Origin: Halomonas sp. BDJS001
Lineage (GTDB): Bacteria; Pseudomonadota; Gammaproteobacteria; Pseudomonadales; Halomonadaceae
Direction of reading: 5' to 3'
DNA length: 64,000 nt
Assembly: GCF_026104355.1 (NCBI RefSeq)
Contig: NZ_CP110535.1
Location: 3,286,001-3,350,000 of the forward strand
Shown in pieces: positions 8,463-18,677 of this stretch. The notes under the pieces were generated by a model, which worked only from the letters and a program-made list of their open reading frames with translations, had not been told where the DNA came from and searched no databases. Numbering within the stretch: the first letter of the stretch is position 1; each line of letters starts with the position of its first letter. The translations under genes were made by a program, and so were the position numbers.

Positions 8463-10199
8463 ATGTTTCCCGTTGATCATCTCATTCTACTTGCTGCGAT
8501 TTTAATATTAGTGGGCATTGTTTCCAGCAAGCTCTCTGCGCGTCTTGGCTTGCCAGTGTTGGTACTATTTTTAGTGATCGGCATGCTGGCCGGTGAGAGT
8601 GGCATTGGCGGTATTGCCTTCGACAATCCAGCAGGCGCCCATGCGCTAGGTACGCTGGCGCTGGCGATGATCCTGTTCGATGGCGGGCTACAAACCCCCA
8701 CTGCCTCGATTAAAAAAGTCTGGAAACCTGCTTCTCTACTCGCCACGTTAGGGGTATTGATTACCGCCCTTATTACCGGTTTAGCCGCTGCCTATATTTT
8801 AGGCCTGCCACTTTTAGAGGGTTTCTTACTAGGCGCCATTGTAGGCTCAACAGACGCTGCAGCGGTGTTTTCGTTACTGCGCAATGCTGGCATACATATT
8901 AATAAAAAGCTTAAGTCGACCTTGGAGATTGAAAGCGCCTCGAACGACCCGATGGCTATTTTCTTGACGGTCGGCCTGCTGGAAGTGCTGGTTAACAACA
9001 TGCAGCCAGGCACGGGATTACTGAAGCTTTTTATACTACAGATGGGCCTGGGTGGATTAGTGGGGTTAGGGGTTGGCTGGGTATCAGTAAAACTCATCAA
9101 CCGTATCCACCTGGTCGCCTCTGGGCTTTACCCGGTCATGGTCGCAGCTTGCGGCTTTCTCTCCTTCGGCATCTCAGCCAACCTGGGCGGCAGCGGGTTC
9201 CTGGCCATTTTCTTAACCGGGGTATTTATTGGCAATCATCGAATTGCTTTTCAACGCAGCACTTTCTTGTTTCATGATGGGCTCGCCTGGTTAAGCCAAA
9301 TCGTCATGTTTGTGGTACTCGGCTTACTGATTAATCCCGTATCACTGCTGGATGTATGGCTGGAAGGTTTATTAATTGCGGCAGTGCTTATTTTAATTGC
9401 ACGCCCCATTGCAGTCTTCCCTATCATGAAACTGTTTGGTTTTAATGCTCGTGAAACCAGTTTAGTCGCCTGGGTGGGTTTACGCGGTTCCGTGCCCATC
9501 ATCCTGGCTATTTTTCCACTTATGTTTGGCCTGGAAGGAGCAGAGTTAATCTTTAACGTGGTGTTTTTCGTGGTACTGATTTCAGCAACGATCCAAGGTA
9601 CTACTCTGCCTATCGTGGCACGTAAATTAAGATTGACCGAGATGCCCCCCGCAGTACCTGCTGCAAGTCTTGAAATTACCGCGCTGGAGGAGGTGGATGC
9701 CGATATTGTGGAGTACACCCTGAGTGATCACCCACGAGCCGCAGGTCGAAGGCTTTCACAAATGGCACTGCCCGACACCACGGTGGTCGCCATGATTACC
9801 CGGGGTAAAGATGTGATTCCCCCACGAGGCTCAACAGAGCTAATGGCGGGCGACCACTTATTTGTAGTGCTGCGCCCAGAAACGCGCCCCTTTATAGACT
9901 GCGTCTTTTCAGACGCCATTGGCGTGGTGAGTGAAGAGCTTCCCGACCAGGAATTAAAGCTGAAAGGCAGCACAAAAATAGATGATTTACGCCACTCCTA
10001 TGGCTTGTTCATCAAGGAGCAGAATGGGCAAATGACGCTGGATACACTACTGCGCAACCACTTATCTAAACAGCCCGAAGTAGGCGATTCAATGCAAATA
10101 GAGGGCATCTCGTTAGCAGTGCTGGAAACACTCGGCGGTCGTATCACCACGGTAGGCTTAACGGTTCAAGGATCCTCATTAACGGCTGCCAGGGCTTGA
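8463..10199 (+). CDS. nhaP2: K+/H+ antiporter of the NhaP2/CvrA (CPA1) type
   Basis: This 578-residue inner-membrane protein has about 12 membrane segments in residues 1-390. It opens with the family pattern of an N-terminal helix followed by SSKLSARLGLPVLVLFLVIG and GMLAGESGIGGIAFDN. The transport-site motif SASNDPMA lies near residue 160. The cytosolic tail has a TrkA-C domain (about 400-480) and a CorC/HlyC-like domain (about 495-570), the layout of NhaP2. NhaP2 proteins exchange cytosolic K+ for H+ and help in pH and K+ balance, which fits a halophile. ATG at 8463 follows a purine-poor leader, so the start is moderately sure. It stands alone and converges on the DUF3581 gene. Confidence 0.88.
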   Translation: MFPVDHLILLAAILILVGIVSSKLSARLGLPVLVLFLVIGMLAGESGIGGIAFDNPAGAHALGTLALAMILFDGGLQTPTASIKKVWKPASLLATLGVLITALITGLAAAYILGLPLLEGFLLGAIVGSTDAAAVFSLLRNAGIHINKKLKSTLEIESASNDPMAIFLTVGLLEVLVNNMQPGTGLLKLFILQMGLGGLVGLGVGWVSVKLINRIHLVASGLYPVMVAACGFLSFGISANLGGSGFLAIFLTGVFIGNHRIAFQRSTFLFHDGLAWLSQIVMFVVLGLLINPVSLLDVWLEGLLIAAVLILIARPIAVFPIMKLFGFNARETSLVAWVGLRGSVPIILAIFPLMFGLEGAELIFNVVFFVVLISATIQGTTLPIVARKLRLTEMPPAVPAASLEITALEEVDADIVEYTLSDHPRAAGRRLSQMALPDTTVVAMITRGKDVIPPRGSTELMAGDHLFVVLRPETRPFIDCVFSDAIGVVSEELPDQELKLKGSTKIDDLRHSYGLFIKEQNGQMTLDTLLRNHLSKQPEVGDSMQIEGISLAVLETLGGRITTVGLTVQGSSLTAARA

Positions 10200-10245
10200 G
10201 TCCGTTGACGTTTCACGCACGGCCACGATGAAACGCCAACAGCAC

Positions 10246-10265
10246 CTAGCCTCTCACGAGGCTAG
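10246..10265. terminator. Hairpin between convergent genes, possible terminator
   Basis: CTAGCCTC, a TCAC loop and GAGGCTAG form a perfect 8-bp stem between the antiporter gene and the convergent DUF3581 gene. No clear T-run follows on either strand, so this is only a candidate. Confidence 0.3.
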
Positions 10266-10295
10266 AAAGAAACACCCTTATTATTAAGCACGTTG

Positions 10296-11009
10296 CTACG
10301 CTGAGGCCGTCTCATAGGCGGCCTTGAGACGATAAAACTCTTCGACAATGGCGGCCATTTCATCGGCGTCATAATCACAAAGACCGCTCACTACGAGCTT
10401 TTTTGAACCAACGCCAACCGCTTCACCCGCAGACTCAATCGAGAAGTCCAGCAGTGCGTCAGCGCGCTTGCCATATACCTCTAACGAGGAGTGGTTCAAC
10501 GTTAAACCGGGGGAAAAGCCATCCAATCGCTCAAGCGAAAACCCCATGCTATCGTAGATAACCAAAGGGCGTTTAGGGTTAAACATTACCCCGTGTTGCT
10601 CCATCAATGGCTTGAGATAGTGGGGGAAATTTTTGCCAGAGAATGCCACGTAGCAGCGTGCAAATGCTTCCACCGCTGCCGTATCGCGGGTAATTTCGCC
10701 GCTGCGCACCACCTGCAGGTAGCACTTACCGCTATCATCGCAGACGTGCAGCGTGCCATCGTCTGCTTCGCTAAACTTAAGCGGCGTGTCGGCTCCCACC
10801 ATATTGGTGAAGCGAAATTCCATTTGCCGTGATAGCCCAAACGTTGCGAGAACCAGCGCAAACAGCAAGTCACCGGGGACACAAAAGCGGCGTGCATCCG
10901 GGTTATGAATAGGGTTGTAGTCACCCGCCACGCCTTTGGCGAAACGACTGGCCTGCTCTGCGGAGATCACCACATACTCTCCGCGCTGCGTGTAAAAATC
11001 CTTGAACAT
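10296..11009 (-). CDS. DUF3581 family protein
   Basis: This 237-residue soluble protein begins MFKDFYTQRGEYVVISAEQA and contains FAKGVAGDYNPIHNPDARRF, which resembles the hotdog-fold dehydratase pattern (DYNPIH). It matches DUF3581, a conserved gammaproteobacterial family of unknown role. The DYNPIH box is like that of MaoC-type hydratases, so acyl-thioester binding is a reasonable guess, not a finding. It is divergent from the AsmA-like gene across 109 bp. Confidence 0.8.
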   Translation of the reverse strand: MFKDFYTQRGEYVVISAEQASRFAKGVAGDYNPIHNPDARRFCVPGDLLFALVLATFGLSRQMEFRFTNMVGADTPLKFSEADDGTLHVCDDSGKCYLQVVRSGEITRDTAAVEAFARCYVAFSGKNFPHYLKPLMEQHGVMFNPKRPLVIYDSMGFSLERLDGFSPGLTLNHSSLEVYGKRADALLDFSIESAGEAVGVGSKKLVVSGLCDYDADEMAAIVEEFYRLKAAYETASA

Positions 11010-11118
11010 GGCGTTTGTTGCCTGCCTAGCGTTGAAATCGAAAACCCGTCACTGCCCAACGTCGCGCATATTGCCACAAAATACGCCCCAACAGGAGCTA
11101 TCTGCTAGGGAAGCCACT

Positions 11119-14115
11119 ATGTCAGACGCGAACACTCGTAAAAATCGCCTACCTCGCCTGCTGCTGAGGGTATTGATCGGCCTACTCTTTATCATCCTTG
11201 TTTGGGTGGCAGGCAGTTATTGGCTGCTTAATAGCCAGTGGTTGCCAGCGCGCCTTTCACAGTTTGAGGGCGTCGATATCCGCTGGGAACAGGGCGTTAG
11301 CCGACACCCAGGCCGCTGGGAAGTAGAGGGGCTCTATCTGGCTCGTGAAGATGAAGCACTGCCCATCTCGATTGAGGCCGAACACGCCACTCTTTCGCTC
11401 TCGCTACTGGCCCTACTGCGCGGCGAGCTGCATATCGAGGCACTCGATGCAAAGGGTATTCGCCGCCTGACCGTTGGTGACATTGCGCTTGAAGCTGACG
11501 GCCAGTTGCAGGTGGCAGAAACGACGCTAAGCCGTGACACCCTCGCGATCCCTAACGTCTCCCTCGCCATCACTAATGGTCGTTTAGTTCGCCTAAGTGA
11601 TCAAGCGACCCTGGTAAGCGCTATCAATCTTAACGCTGAGGCGACGCTCAAAACGATAACCCCTGTCAATGCCCGCAGCGGCGAGCTGAACTCCAACCTG
11701 CTGGCAGCGCTCTCCGCGCAACTACAGTTGGATGCCCAAGCGGATGCCTGGGATGTCTTTATGCCCTACCTGGACGCCCTCCCCTGGTTAACCCTGGAGG
11801 GCCGCGGGGCACTGACGGGAACACTAGAGCTCATCGCTGGCAAGTTACAAGCCGGTAGCAACGTTACCCTGAACGCCCCCTTGCTGCGTTTAGCCGTCGA
11901 TGAGCAGCGTTTACGCGCACCCACTGACACACCAAACTGGCTAATTGCCGACGATCCACCGCCACGCCACACAGCCACCGGCCAAGGCCAGGTTCGTTTG
12001 GCCGTTGAGAGTGATCAACTGCATTTTTCGACCCAGCTCAACGATGTAACGCTTGCTGACACTCATCCTTACGCCGAGAATACCGACCTTCATTTAGCGT
12101 CCCAAATTCCCAACCAACGCCTGGATCAGCTTGAGCTACCCACGACAGCGACACTTGCGTTAAAGGGCGATATCACGCGCTTGAATATGCTTGATCGCTT
12201 CCTCGCTCTTGATAACGAAGCGTCTGGCATGGAGTCTCCCGTTAGCCCAGTTAACAATGAAGGTAACATCCACCTTTCCGGTCATGGTCAAATTCAGGCC
12301 CATGCCAGCATTCGCGACTCACGCCCCCATGATGCCAAGTTGACGATTCAAGCGCCAGAACTGGCCGCCGATACACTTGGCTTCATCGCCCACGGCAGCG
12401 GCTCACTTAACGCCCAACTGACGCCGCAGGAGATCATAGAGGCAACGCTTAGCTTTGCCGATGCCACGCTGCACCACCAAGAGCGGTTGCTGCTTGACGA
12501 AGCCGACATCAACATCGTCGCCACCAGCCCCATTGACCCGCAAAAAGTGCGTGAAAAAGCCTCGGCAACGCTGCGTTGGCAATCCGCACGTCTGCCAAAT
12601 ATTAATGTGTTACAAACCTATCTAGGCACCATTTTACCCGACCCGGCACCGCTACAGCTGCTTAGCGGGCAAGCCGCGAGCCATGGACGACTCGATATCA
12701 CCGCCGAGCAGCTCAGCGGTGAGGTGAATGTAGCCGGAGAGGGGCTTACTACTCGCTGGCAGAGCGAAGAGCAAGTCGGCACGCTAACCAGTGATATGCA
12801 GCTTTTTCTGCCTATTCGGCAGGCGGCAATGGATGGCTCAACCTTGAATATCAGCGGCACCCGATTGAATTGGCAAGTAGCCGACGCTGATCAACCGGGC
12901 GAGCGCCTAGCGAGTGTACTGGTATTAACCGACGGCCGTTTTCAACGTCGTGGTAACGCACCGAGTGGGCAGTTTTCGCTGGAAGGAAGCGTACAACAAC
13001 TGGGCTTTTTGAATGCTTTCCTGCCTGATGCGCATGGTTTGGCGATTGCGGGCGAAGGCCAGCTCTTCGCCCAGGGAGCCTTTCGAAATAACCGCTTGCT
13101 GGCCCCTACCCGACTGAGGGTTAACGCCGACCAGCTAGAGGTTTCGTTTTTAGATTATCTCGCCACCGGGCGCGGTGAACTCACCGCCCAATTGGATAGC
13201 GCCGAACAAGCCCAGCTCTCACTGGGCATCCCCCGCTTCGCCTTAAGACGCCAAGACGACAACAGTCCCCACCTGGAGGGTCGCCACTTTGCCCTCACCA
13301 CGCAAACTGAGCACTTTAGCGACGTGCTTGAATCTCCCCAGCCGGAGCACTTCACCACCCGCATCGCGCTGCCAATTACCGAAGTGCCCGACTTCACCCG
13401 CTACAACCGCTACCTGCCCGAAAGCGCGGGTATCAGGTTGCTGGACGGGCAAGCCAGCCTGGAGAGCGAGTGGCTGCTGGAAGGCTTAAATGCCCAGGGC
13501 GAAATCACCCTACGCGCTTTTGGCGCAGAGTTAGCGTTGCTGGATCAGCGGCTACGCGGCGACTTGCACCTTTATCTAGCGCTAACCGAGGGAGACCTGG
13601 AAACACGCCGCTTTACCGCCAACGACTCCTTCCTACGCTTGGAAAATGTAAGCCGCCAGAGTGACAACGACTCCGCAGATGCCGGTTGGTGGGTAACGCT
13701 TTCCATGTTGGATGCGCAGTTAGTGTGGGCAGACCCTATTCGCCTCGCTAGCCAGCTCCGCCTTGAGATGCGCGATACTGGCTTACTCGCCAGGCTGTTC
13801 CTCGCCCGGGCAAGGGACAGCGACTGGCTAGGACGACTGTTGAATGTTCACGATATCGAGGGCACGGCACAACTAGCGACCAGCGGCGAGCAAATTAGCC
13901 TGAGCGACTTAACACTCACCGGCGGCCCACTGTTGCTCCTTTCGGATGTCACGCTGGCCAAGCGCAGTGCCAATGGCGCGCTCTATGCCCGCCTCGGCGT
14001 GCTTGGGTTAGGGGTAGAGCTTAACGACAGCGAGCCAACCTTGCGGGTTATTCAACCACGCCGCTGGTTTGACCGCTGGCGTGAAACAAACCGCTCCCAA
14101 GGCCCTAATAATTAG
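11119..14115 (+). CDS. AsmA-like envelope protein
   Basis: This protein has 998 residues from the ATG at 11119, which I prefer over the upstream GTG/ATG starts because the resulting N-terminus is a basic stretch followed by one membrane segment (residues 17-35, VLIGLLFIILVWVAGSYWLL). The rest is a long beta-rich periplasmic body with repeated 'D-G-x-L' turns, as in AsmA/YhdP/TamB-type bridge proteins. These are thought to carry phospholipids or to help outer-membrane assembly. Sequence is divergent along its length, so the subfamily is not certain. The stop lies two bases before the convergent TRIC gene. Confidence 0.7.
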   Translation: MSDANTRKNRLPRLLLRVLIGLLFIILVWVAGSYWLLNSQWLPARLSQFEGVDIRWEQGVSRHPGRWEVEGLYLAREDEALPISIEAEHATLSLSLLALLRGELHIEALDAKGIRRLTVGDIALEADGQLQVAETTLSRDTLAIPNVSLAITNGRLVRLSDQATLVSAINLNAEATLKTITPVNARSGELNSNLLAALSAQLQLDAQADAWDVFMPYLDALPWLTLEGRGALTGTLELIAGKLQAGSNVTLNAPLLRLAVDEQRLRAPTDTPNWLIADDPPPRHTATGQGQVRLAVESDQLHFSTQLNDVTLADTHPYAENTDLHLASQIPNQRLDQLELPTTATLALKGDITRLNMLDRFLALDNEASGMESPVSPVNNEGNIHLSGHGQIQAHASIRDSRPHDAKLTIQAPELAADTLGFIAHGSGSLNAQLTPQEIIEATLSFADATLHHQERLLLDEADINIVATSPIDPQKVREKASATLRWQSARLPNINVLQTYLGTILPDPAPLQLLSGQAASHGRLDITAEQLSGEVNVAGEGLTTRWQSEEQVGTLTSDMQLFLPIRQAAMDGSTLNISGTRLNWQVADADQPGERLASVLVLTDGRFQRRGNAPSGQFSLEGSVQQLGFLNAFLPDAHGLAIAGEGQLFAQGAFRNNRLLAPTRLRVNADQLEVSFLDYLATGRGELTAQLDSAEQAQLSLGIPRFALRRQDDNSPHLEGRHFALTTQTEHFSDVLESPQPEHFTTRIALPITEVPDFTRYNRYLPESAGIRLLDGQASLESEWLLEGLNAQGEITLRAFGAELALLDQRLRGDLHLYLALTEGDLETRRFTANDSFLRLENVSRQSDNDSADAGWWVTLSMLDAQLVWADPIRLASQLRLEMRDTGLLARLFLARARDSDWLGRLLNVHDIEGTAQLATSGEQISLSDLTLTGGPLLLLSDVTLAKRSANGALYARLGVLGLGVELNDSEPTLRVIQPRRWFDRWRETNRSQGPNN

Positions 14116-14117
14116 AC

Positions 14118-14834
14118 TTAACGTTTTTTGCGTTCCCGGCGAATCATCCTCACCCGCTCTTTGGCCTTTTGCGGGGTAGAGAGCGGCGCCGACGCCTCGT
14201 CATGGTTTTTAGGCGGTACTGTGACCCAGGCAAACACCGGCAATGCCAGGCGCCAATGAATAGCCGCCAAACGCAGCCCAAGGGTGACGCTGAGTGAGGC
14301 AGCAATGGTCAGCGTTAGCGGCACCGCCAGCGCATTTAGCGCTACGTAGACGATTCCCCCCGCCATCGCAGCGGTCGCATAAATCTCTTCGCGCAGCACC
14401 ATGGGCACCCGCTGGGCCAGCACATCACGAATCATGCCACCTGCCACACCGGTCATCATGCCCATTAACACCGCCACCGTGCCAGAGGTACCCAGCAGCA
14501 ATGCTTTATGAGTGCCAATCACCGTAAACAGTGCTAACCCAAACGCATCGGCAAACGGTAAAAAGCCCCGCGACAGGCGATGGATATAGTGAAACCCCAT
14601 CAACGATACGCCCACGGTCGCTAAGATCACCCAAAGGTAGGCTGGATCCGTCACCCAAAAAACCGGTCTTACGCCTAGCACTAAATCCCTCAGCGTCCCT
14701 CCACCAATGCCCGTAACGGCTGCCAGCACCAGCATACCTATAGGATCCATACGTGACCGGCACGCCAAAATCACACCCGAAAGCGCGAACACGATGACAC
14801 CCGCCATATCCAGCCAGTAAACAACGCCCGACAC
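14118..14834 (-). CDS. TRIC/UPF0126 (YadS-like) membrane protein
   Basis: This 238-residue protein has seven predicted membrane segments and an internal repeat: GIGGGTLRDLVLG near residue 42 and GVAGGMIRDVLA near residue 128. These are the paired glycine-rich/Arg-Asp motifs of prokaryotic TRIC-type cation channels (UPF0126). The likely role is a homotrimeric monovalent cation channel; some bacterial members have been linked to glycine. It starts with GTG (14834) after AGGAGAGGGGC. A basic tail (MIRRERKKR) ends it. It converges on the AsmA-like gene. Confidence 0.85.
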   Translation of the reverse strand: MSGVVYWLDMAGVIVFALSGVILACRSRMDPIGMLVLAAVTGIGGGTLRDLVLGVRPVFWVTDPAYLWVILATVGVSLMGFHYIHRLSRGFLPFADAFGLALFTVIGTHKALLLGTSGTVAVLMGMMTGVAGGMIRDVLAQRVPMVLREEIYATAAMAGGIVYVALNALAVPLTLTIAASLSVTLGLRLAAIHWRLALPVFAWVTVPPKNHDEASAPLSTPQKAKERVRMIRRERKKR

Positions 14835-15007
14835 GCCCCTCTCCTTTAATACTCGCTATCGTTAAAGGCAGGCAGGATAGCACTCCTGGCCGCTCAGCAC
14901 CTCGACGAGCAATGCTGAGCCTTATTTCATGCTGATCTTGAACGCCATCTACTTAAATGCGTTACGCTTAAGCGCAAACGTGAACATCGCCATGAATAGG
15001 AGAGCCC

Positions 15008-15502
15008 ATGGACTGGAACCCAGCTTATAGCTGGCTAGTACTCGCTTTATTGCTGAGTTTGGCAGAGCTAACTTCTGGCGCGATGGTGCTGCTTGCGATC
15101 GGCATTGCCGCAGCCCTAACCGCTGCAGTCACCGCCTTGGGACTTTCACTCCCCTGGCAGCTACTGAGTATGGCTATCTTTACCGGCGTGTTAATGCCTA
15201 TTTGCATTCTGGTCATTCGCCCTCGCTTCTCTCCCCGCGGCGTTGCTTATGGCACAACAGGTACAGGTGTGGAAAAAGGTAATCGCTATACTACTCTACG
15301 CCGCGATTTTGATGATGCCACGGGCATTAAAGTGAACGGTGACTTCTACCGGTTACGGGTACTGGAAAGTGGTGAAACCGAATTACCCAACGGTACTCAG
15401 GTCGTATTTCGACGCTTTGAAGGAACCACTGCGCTGGTCACACTACATCAGCCTGCTCACATCACCCCGCAAGATGACAATTCCCAACGCAAGGAGCCTT
15501 AA
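15008..15502 (+). CDS. NfeD family membrane protein
   Basis: This 164-residue protein has three to four membrane segments in residues 1-75 and a C-terminal OB-fold domain (GTGVEKGNRYTTLRRDFDD onward) typical of short NfeD proteins. ATG at 15008 follows AGGAGAGCCC. The stop is two bases before the SPFH gene, with an AAGGAG ribosome site inside the end of this gene, so the two form an operon. NfeD and SPFH proteins act together in membrane microdomain quality control; here the pair is like E. coli YbbK/QmcA. Confidence 0.88.
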   Translation: MDWNPAYSWLVLALLLSLAELTSGAMVLLAIGIAAALTAAVTALGLSLPWQLLSMAIFTGVLMPICILVIRPRFSPRGVAYGTTGTGVEKGNRYTTLRRDFDDATGIKVNGDFYRLRVLESGETELPNGTQVVFRRFEGTTALVTLHQPAHITPQDDNSQRKEP

Positions 15503-15504
15503 CC

Positions 15505-16557
15505 ATGGATTTACCTATAAGCCCAGGTTTATTGATAAGCCTTATTATCGTCGTGATCGCGGTACTGATCATTTCAAAAGGTCTGATTATTATTCGTCAA
15601 TCGGAAGTGATGGTGGTTGAGCGACTTGGCTCGTTCCACCGTGTGCTGGAAAGCGGTATTAACATCATTATTCCGTTTATTGAGCAACCTCGCGCAATCA
15701 CCATGCTGCGTTATCGCAAAATGGGCGAGGAGTACACCGCCATTACCTCCGATGAAACCCGCATTGACCGCCGCGAGACGGTGATGGATTTTCCCGGTCA
15801 GCCAGTGGTCACCACCGACAACGTCACCGTGCGTATCAACGGTGCGCTCTACTACCAAATCATCGACCCTAAGCGGGCCGTTTATGAAGTAGAAAATATG
15901 AGCCAAGCCGTAGAAGTACTGGCCAAAACCACGCTGCGCTCAGTGGTCGGCAAGATGGAGCTGGATAAACTGTTTGAGTCCCGTGCGGAAGTGAATAACG
16001 AGATCCAGGCGGCGATGGAAGAGCCTGCCTCCAAATGGGGCGTCAAGATTTCCCGGGTCGAAGTACAGGATATTGCCATGCCGGAAGAGGTGGAGAGTGC
16101 CATGCGTTTGCAAATGGCCGCCGAGCGCAAGCGCCGCGCCACCGTGACCGAAGCCGAAGGGGAAAAGTCAGCGGCGATTGCCATGGCCCAGGGGCAGCGC
16201 GAATCCTCAATCCTTAACGCTCAGGGGGACAAAGAGTCGGCCATCCTTCGCGCCCAGGGTGAGCAGGAGTCCATTAAACTGGTTCTGAGTGCTATTGGCG
16301 ATAGCGAAGAGAACAAACGTACCGTCGTGGGCTACTTGCTGGGACAGAGTTATATCAAGGTACTACCCCATATGGCGCAAAATGGCGAACGGGTATTTGT
16401 GCCCTATGAGTCCTCTGCCCTGCTTGGCTCTATGGGTATGTTCCGTGAAATGGCTGGCTCACCAGAGGACACCGTGGCTAACCACCTGAAGAGAAGCAAT
16501 GGCAGCGACAATAACCTTCGCAGTGGCATTGTCGGTGGCGCCGCAGGGGGCAATTAA
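15505..16557 (+). CDS. SPFH/Band 7 (stomatin, QmcA-like) protein
   Basis: This 350-residue protein has an N-terminal membrane anchor (residues 5-28, SPGLLISLIIVVIAVLIISK), the SPFH domain (about 30-200, VVERLGSFHRVLESGINIII) and a long Glu/Ala/Gln-rich coiled coil (about 200-270). The tail ends in a glycine-rich stretch. It forms an operon with the NfeD gene. SPFH proteins oligomerise in the inner membrane and influence protease activity or membrane order. Length and domain order are normal for the family. Confidence 0.9.
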   Translation: MDLPISPGLLISLIIVVIAVLIISKGLIIIRQSEVMVVERLGSFHRVLESGINIIIPFIEQPRAITMLRYRKMGEEYTAITSDETRIDRRETVMDFPGQPVVTTDNVTVRINGALYYQIIDPKRAVYEVENMSQAVEVLAKTTLRSVVGKMELDKLFESRAEVNNEIQAAMEEPASKWGVKISRVEVQDIAMPEEVESAMRLQMAAERKRRATVTEAEGEKSAAIAMAQGQRESSILNAQGDKESAILRAQGEQESIKLVLSAIGDSEENKRTVVGYLLGQSYIKVLPHMAQNGERVFVPYESSALLGSMGMFREMAGSPEDTVANHLKRSNGSDNNLRSGIVGGAAGGN

Positions 16558-16857
16558 CGTTGTAGCGATTAATAATGACTGCCTAATCGTTTAAAAAGTC
16601 CTATTTCAATACGAGTGTGCTTAGTGCTATTTATAGTGGCGGCGCAAAGCACGATTTGGCTGGATCGTGGGAGATCCAGCTATACCTTTTTAACCCTTGA
16701 GTGCTATAGAGTGCTGGTGGAGGCGTCGCCATCACCTGACACAGTAAACTGGCGCCTAAAATAAGTGCTTGCTTATGCGCTCACCACCCCATCGATAGAC
16801 ACCAGTTGAAGCACTGACCAGTAGAAGTATCATAACCAAGAGGTGAGTAAGACTATC
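16558..16857. other. Intergenic region after the NfeD/SPFH operon
   Basis: This is about 300 bp without a gene. It holds a probable terminator at 16659-16691 and then the promoter region of the diguanylate cyclase gene. No other structure was seen. Confidence 0.5.
16659..16691 (+). terminator. Rho-independent terminator of the NfeD/SPFH operon
   Basis: GCTGGATC pairs with GATCCAGC across a 6-nt loop. The stem is followed at short distance by a run of five T (16687-16691). Confidence 0.6.
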
Positions 16858-18657
16858 ATGCTGCCACGTTGGCTTGCCCTACGTCACTATGCTCAGCTAC
16901 TTCTCCTCCTGGTCATCCTGGTGATGCTTCCCAGTGGCCTCCAGGCTGCTGCTCTGCCTCAACCGCTGCAAAGCTGGGAGTATCGCTGGGGCGACTCTCC
17001 TTATGATGGCAATAACCGCCCTCAATGGCTACAAAGTGACTCAACCGAGTGGCAGTCGATCGACTCCCCTTCTAACCCACCTGGTCGCAATGGGCGCGAA
17101 CACCTCTGGTTACGCACAACGCTTCCCGCGGGTGACTGGAGCGACCCAGTCCTCTTTATCACCAGCATCAATTTGATTGGGCAAGTGTATCTAGGCGACG
17201 AACTTATCTATCAATATGGTGAGTTTGACGATCAGGGCAAAGGCGATTTTGCAGGCTGGCCCTGGCACATGATCGATCTCCCACACGATGCCGCCGGACA
17301 AACGCTCACCTTTCGCTTCTACTCTTACTACACCAGTATTGGCTTATGGGGCCAAGTACAGGTAATGGAACGCATTGACGTTCTCAAGCAAGTTATTCAT
17401 GACTCCGCTCAGGATCTCGGCGTCAGTGCGCTGGTTCTGGTACTCGCTATCCTGGCCACCATTTTCGCGTTAATAGGTCCTGAGCGCCGTGGTTTCGGGT
17501 CTATTGCATTGTTTGCCTACGCTTCGGGATTAATGCTTCTGGCTGAGACACCTGCACGTCAATTCATTGCTGATGGGCCACTGGCCTGGGACACCCTCCG
17601 CGCCGGCAGCTACTACACCTTGCCGGTGGCACTAGGAATGCTGCTCAGCCACTGGTTGGAAGGCGCCGCTAGGCGCTGGATAACACGCCTGTGGATTCTC
17701 CATTTGGCGTATCTCATTGTTGCGATTGGCTCGGTTCAACTGGGGGTGGTGAGCCTTTCACTCACCTTCCCCGTATTTGATGTCATGCTGGCGATAACGC
17801 TCCCCATCATGTTGGCGCTCGCGCTCATCCGCTTTCAACGGCTCTCTCTGGAACAACGCCTTCTGGTAGTGAGTTTTACTTTTTTTGCCCCGCTGTTGTT
17901 GGCTGACATGGTGGTTGCCCACGGTTTTGTAGACTGGCGCAGCGTGCCCTTGAGCTACGGCACATTGGTTTTTTCTTTAGCTAACGCAGCTATTTTTCTG
18001 TGGCACTACCGACATACACAGCAACAGCTGGCGATGGCCAACGAGACCCTAGAGCAGCAAGTTGCAGCGCGAACCGCCGACCTTGACCGGTTAGTGCAAG
18101 AGCTGGAAGGTCTTTCGCGCAAGGATCCGCTAACAGGCCTGCATAACCGACGTCATTTCGATATGGCATTCGAACACCAGTGCCAGCGCGTAAAGCAGCA
18201 TGCCAGTCATCTTTCCGTACTGATGATGGATGTAGATCACTTCAAGCTAATCAATGACGATTTCGGTCACGATGCAGGCGATGCCGTACTGGTCGAAATC
18301 GCCTTGTTATTGCGGCATCACCTTCGGGATTTGGACGTAATCTGTCGCTTTGGGGGTGAAGAATTTATTGCCTTACTGCCCGCCACCTCTCGAATCGCTG
18401 CCGAAACACGCGCCAAGGCGCTGTTAACGTCCATTGCTCATCAGACATTTACCCATCAGGGCACTCCACTACGGAGAATCACACTCTCCTGCGGGGTAGC
18501 AACGTACCCTGATCACACTCAAGATCCTAAGAAATTGCTACGACTTGCCGATGAAGCGCTTTATCAAGCCAAGCACAGCGGCCGTAACCGCTGTGTCGTT
18601 TGGGAAGAGACACTTGAAGAGCAGGGATTTATGCTGGGTAGGCAGCAGCCGCTGTAA
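16858..18657 (+). CDS. Membrane diguanylate cyclase with periplasmic sensor and 7TM region
   Basis: The protein has 599 residues from ATG 16858; a GTG at 16843 is possible, but AGAGGTGAG fits better as the ribosome site of the ATG. Order: signal peptide (1-31), a beta-rich periplasmic domain (about 35-175), seven membrane segments of 7TMR-DISM type (about 185-380), a short coiled coil, and a GGDEF domain. The active loop is GGEEF at 499-503. The RxxD inhibition site is RDLD at 490-493, exactly five residues before it. It should therefore make cyclic di-GMP and be product-inhibited. It is monocistronic. The signal sensed is unknown. Confidence 0.88.
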   Translation: MLPRWLALRHYAQLLLLLVILVMLPSGLQAAALPQPLQSWEYRWGDSPYDGNNRPQWLQSDSTEWQSIDSPSNPPGRNGREHLWLRTTLPAGDWSDPVLFITSINLIGQVYLGDELIYQYGEFDDQGKGDFAGWPWHMIDLPHDAAGQTLTFRFYSYYTSIGLWGQVQVMERIDVLKQVIHDSAQDLGVSALVLVLAILATIFALIGPERRGFGSIALFAYASGLMLLAETPARQFIADGPLAWDTLRAGSYYTLPVALGMLLSHWLEGAARRWITRLWILHLAYLIVAIGSVQLGVVSLSLTFPVFDVMLAITLPIMLALALIRFQRLSLEQRLLVVSFTFFAPLLLADMVVAHGFVDWRSVPLSYGTLVFSLANAAIFLWHYRHTQQQLAMANETLEQQVAARTADLDRLVQELEGLSRKDPLTGLHNRRHFDMAFEHQCQRVKQHASHLSVLMMDVDHFKLINDDFGHDAGDAVLVEIALLLRHHLRDLDVICRFGGEEFIALLPATSRIAAETRAKALLTSIAHQTFTHQGTPLRRITLSCGVATYPDHTQDPKKLLRLADEALYQAKHSGRNRCVVWEETLEEQGFMLGRQQPL

Positions 18658-18677
18658 CCGTCCAGGCGATTGGCTGT

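Noticed and set aside
8477-9973. Minus-strand frames inside the antiporter gene
   Set aside because: They are serine/proline-rich antisense shadows of a clear membrane protein.
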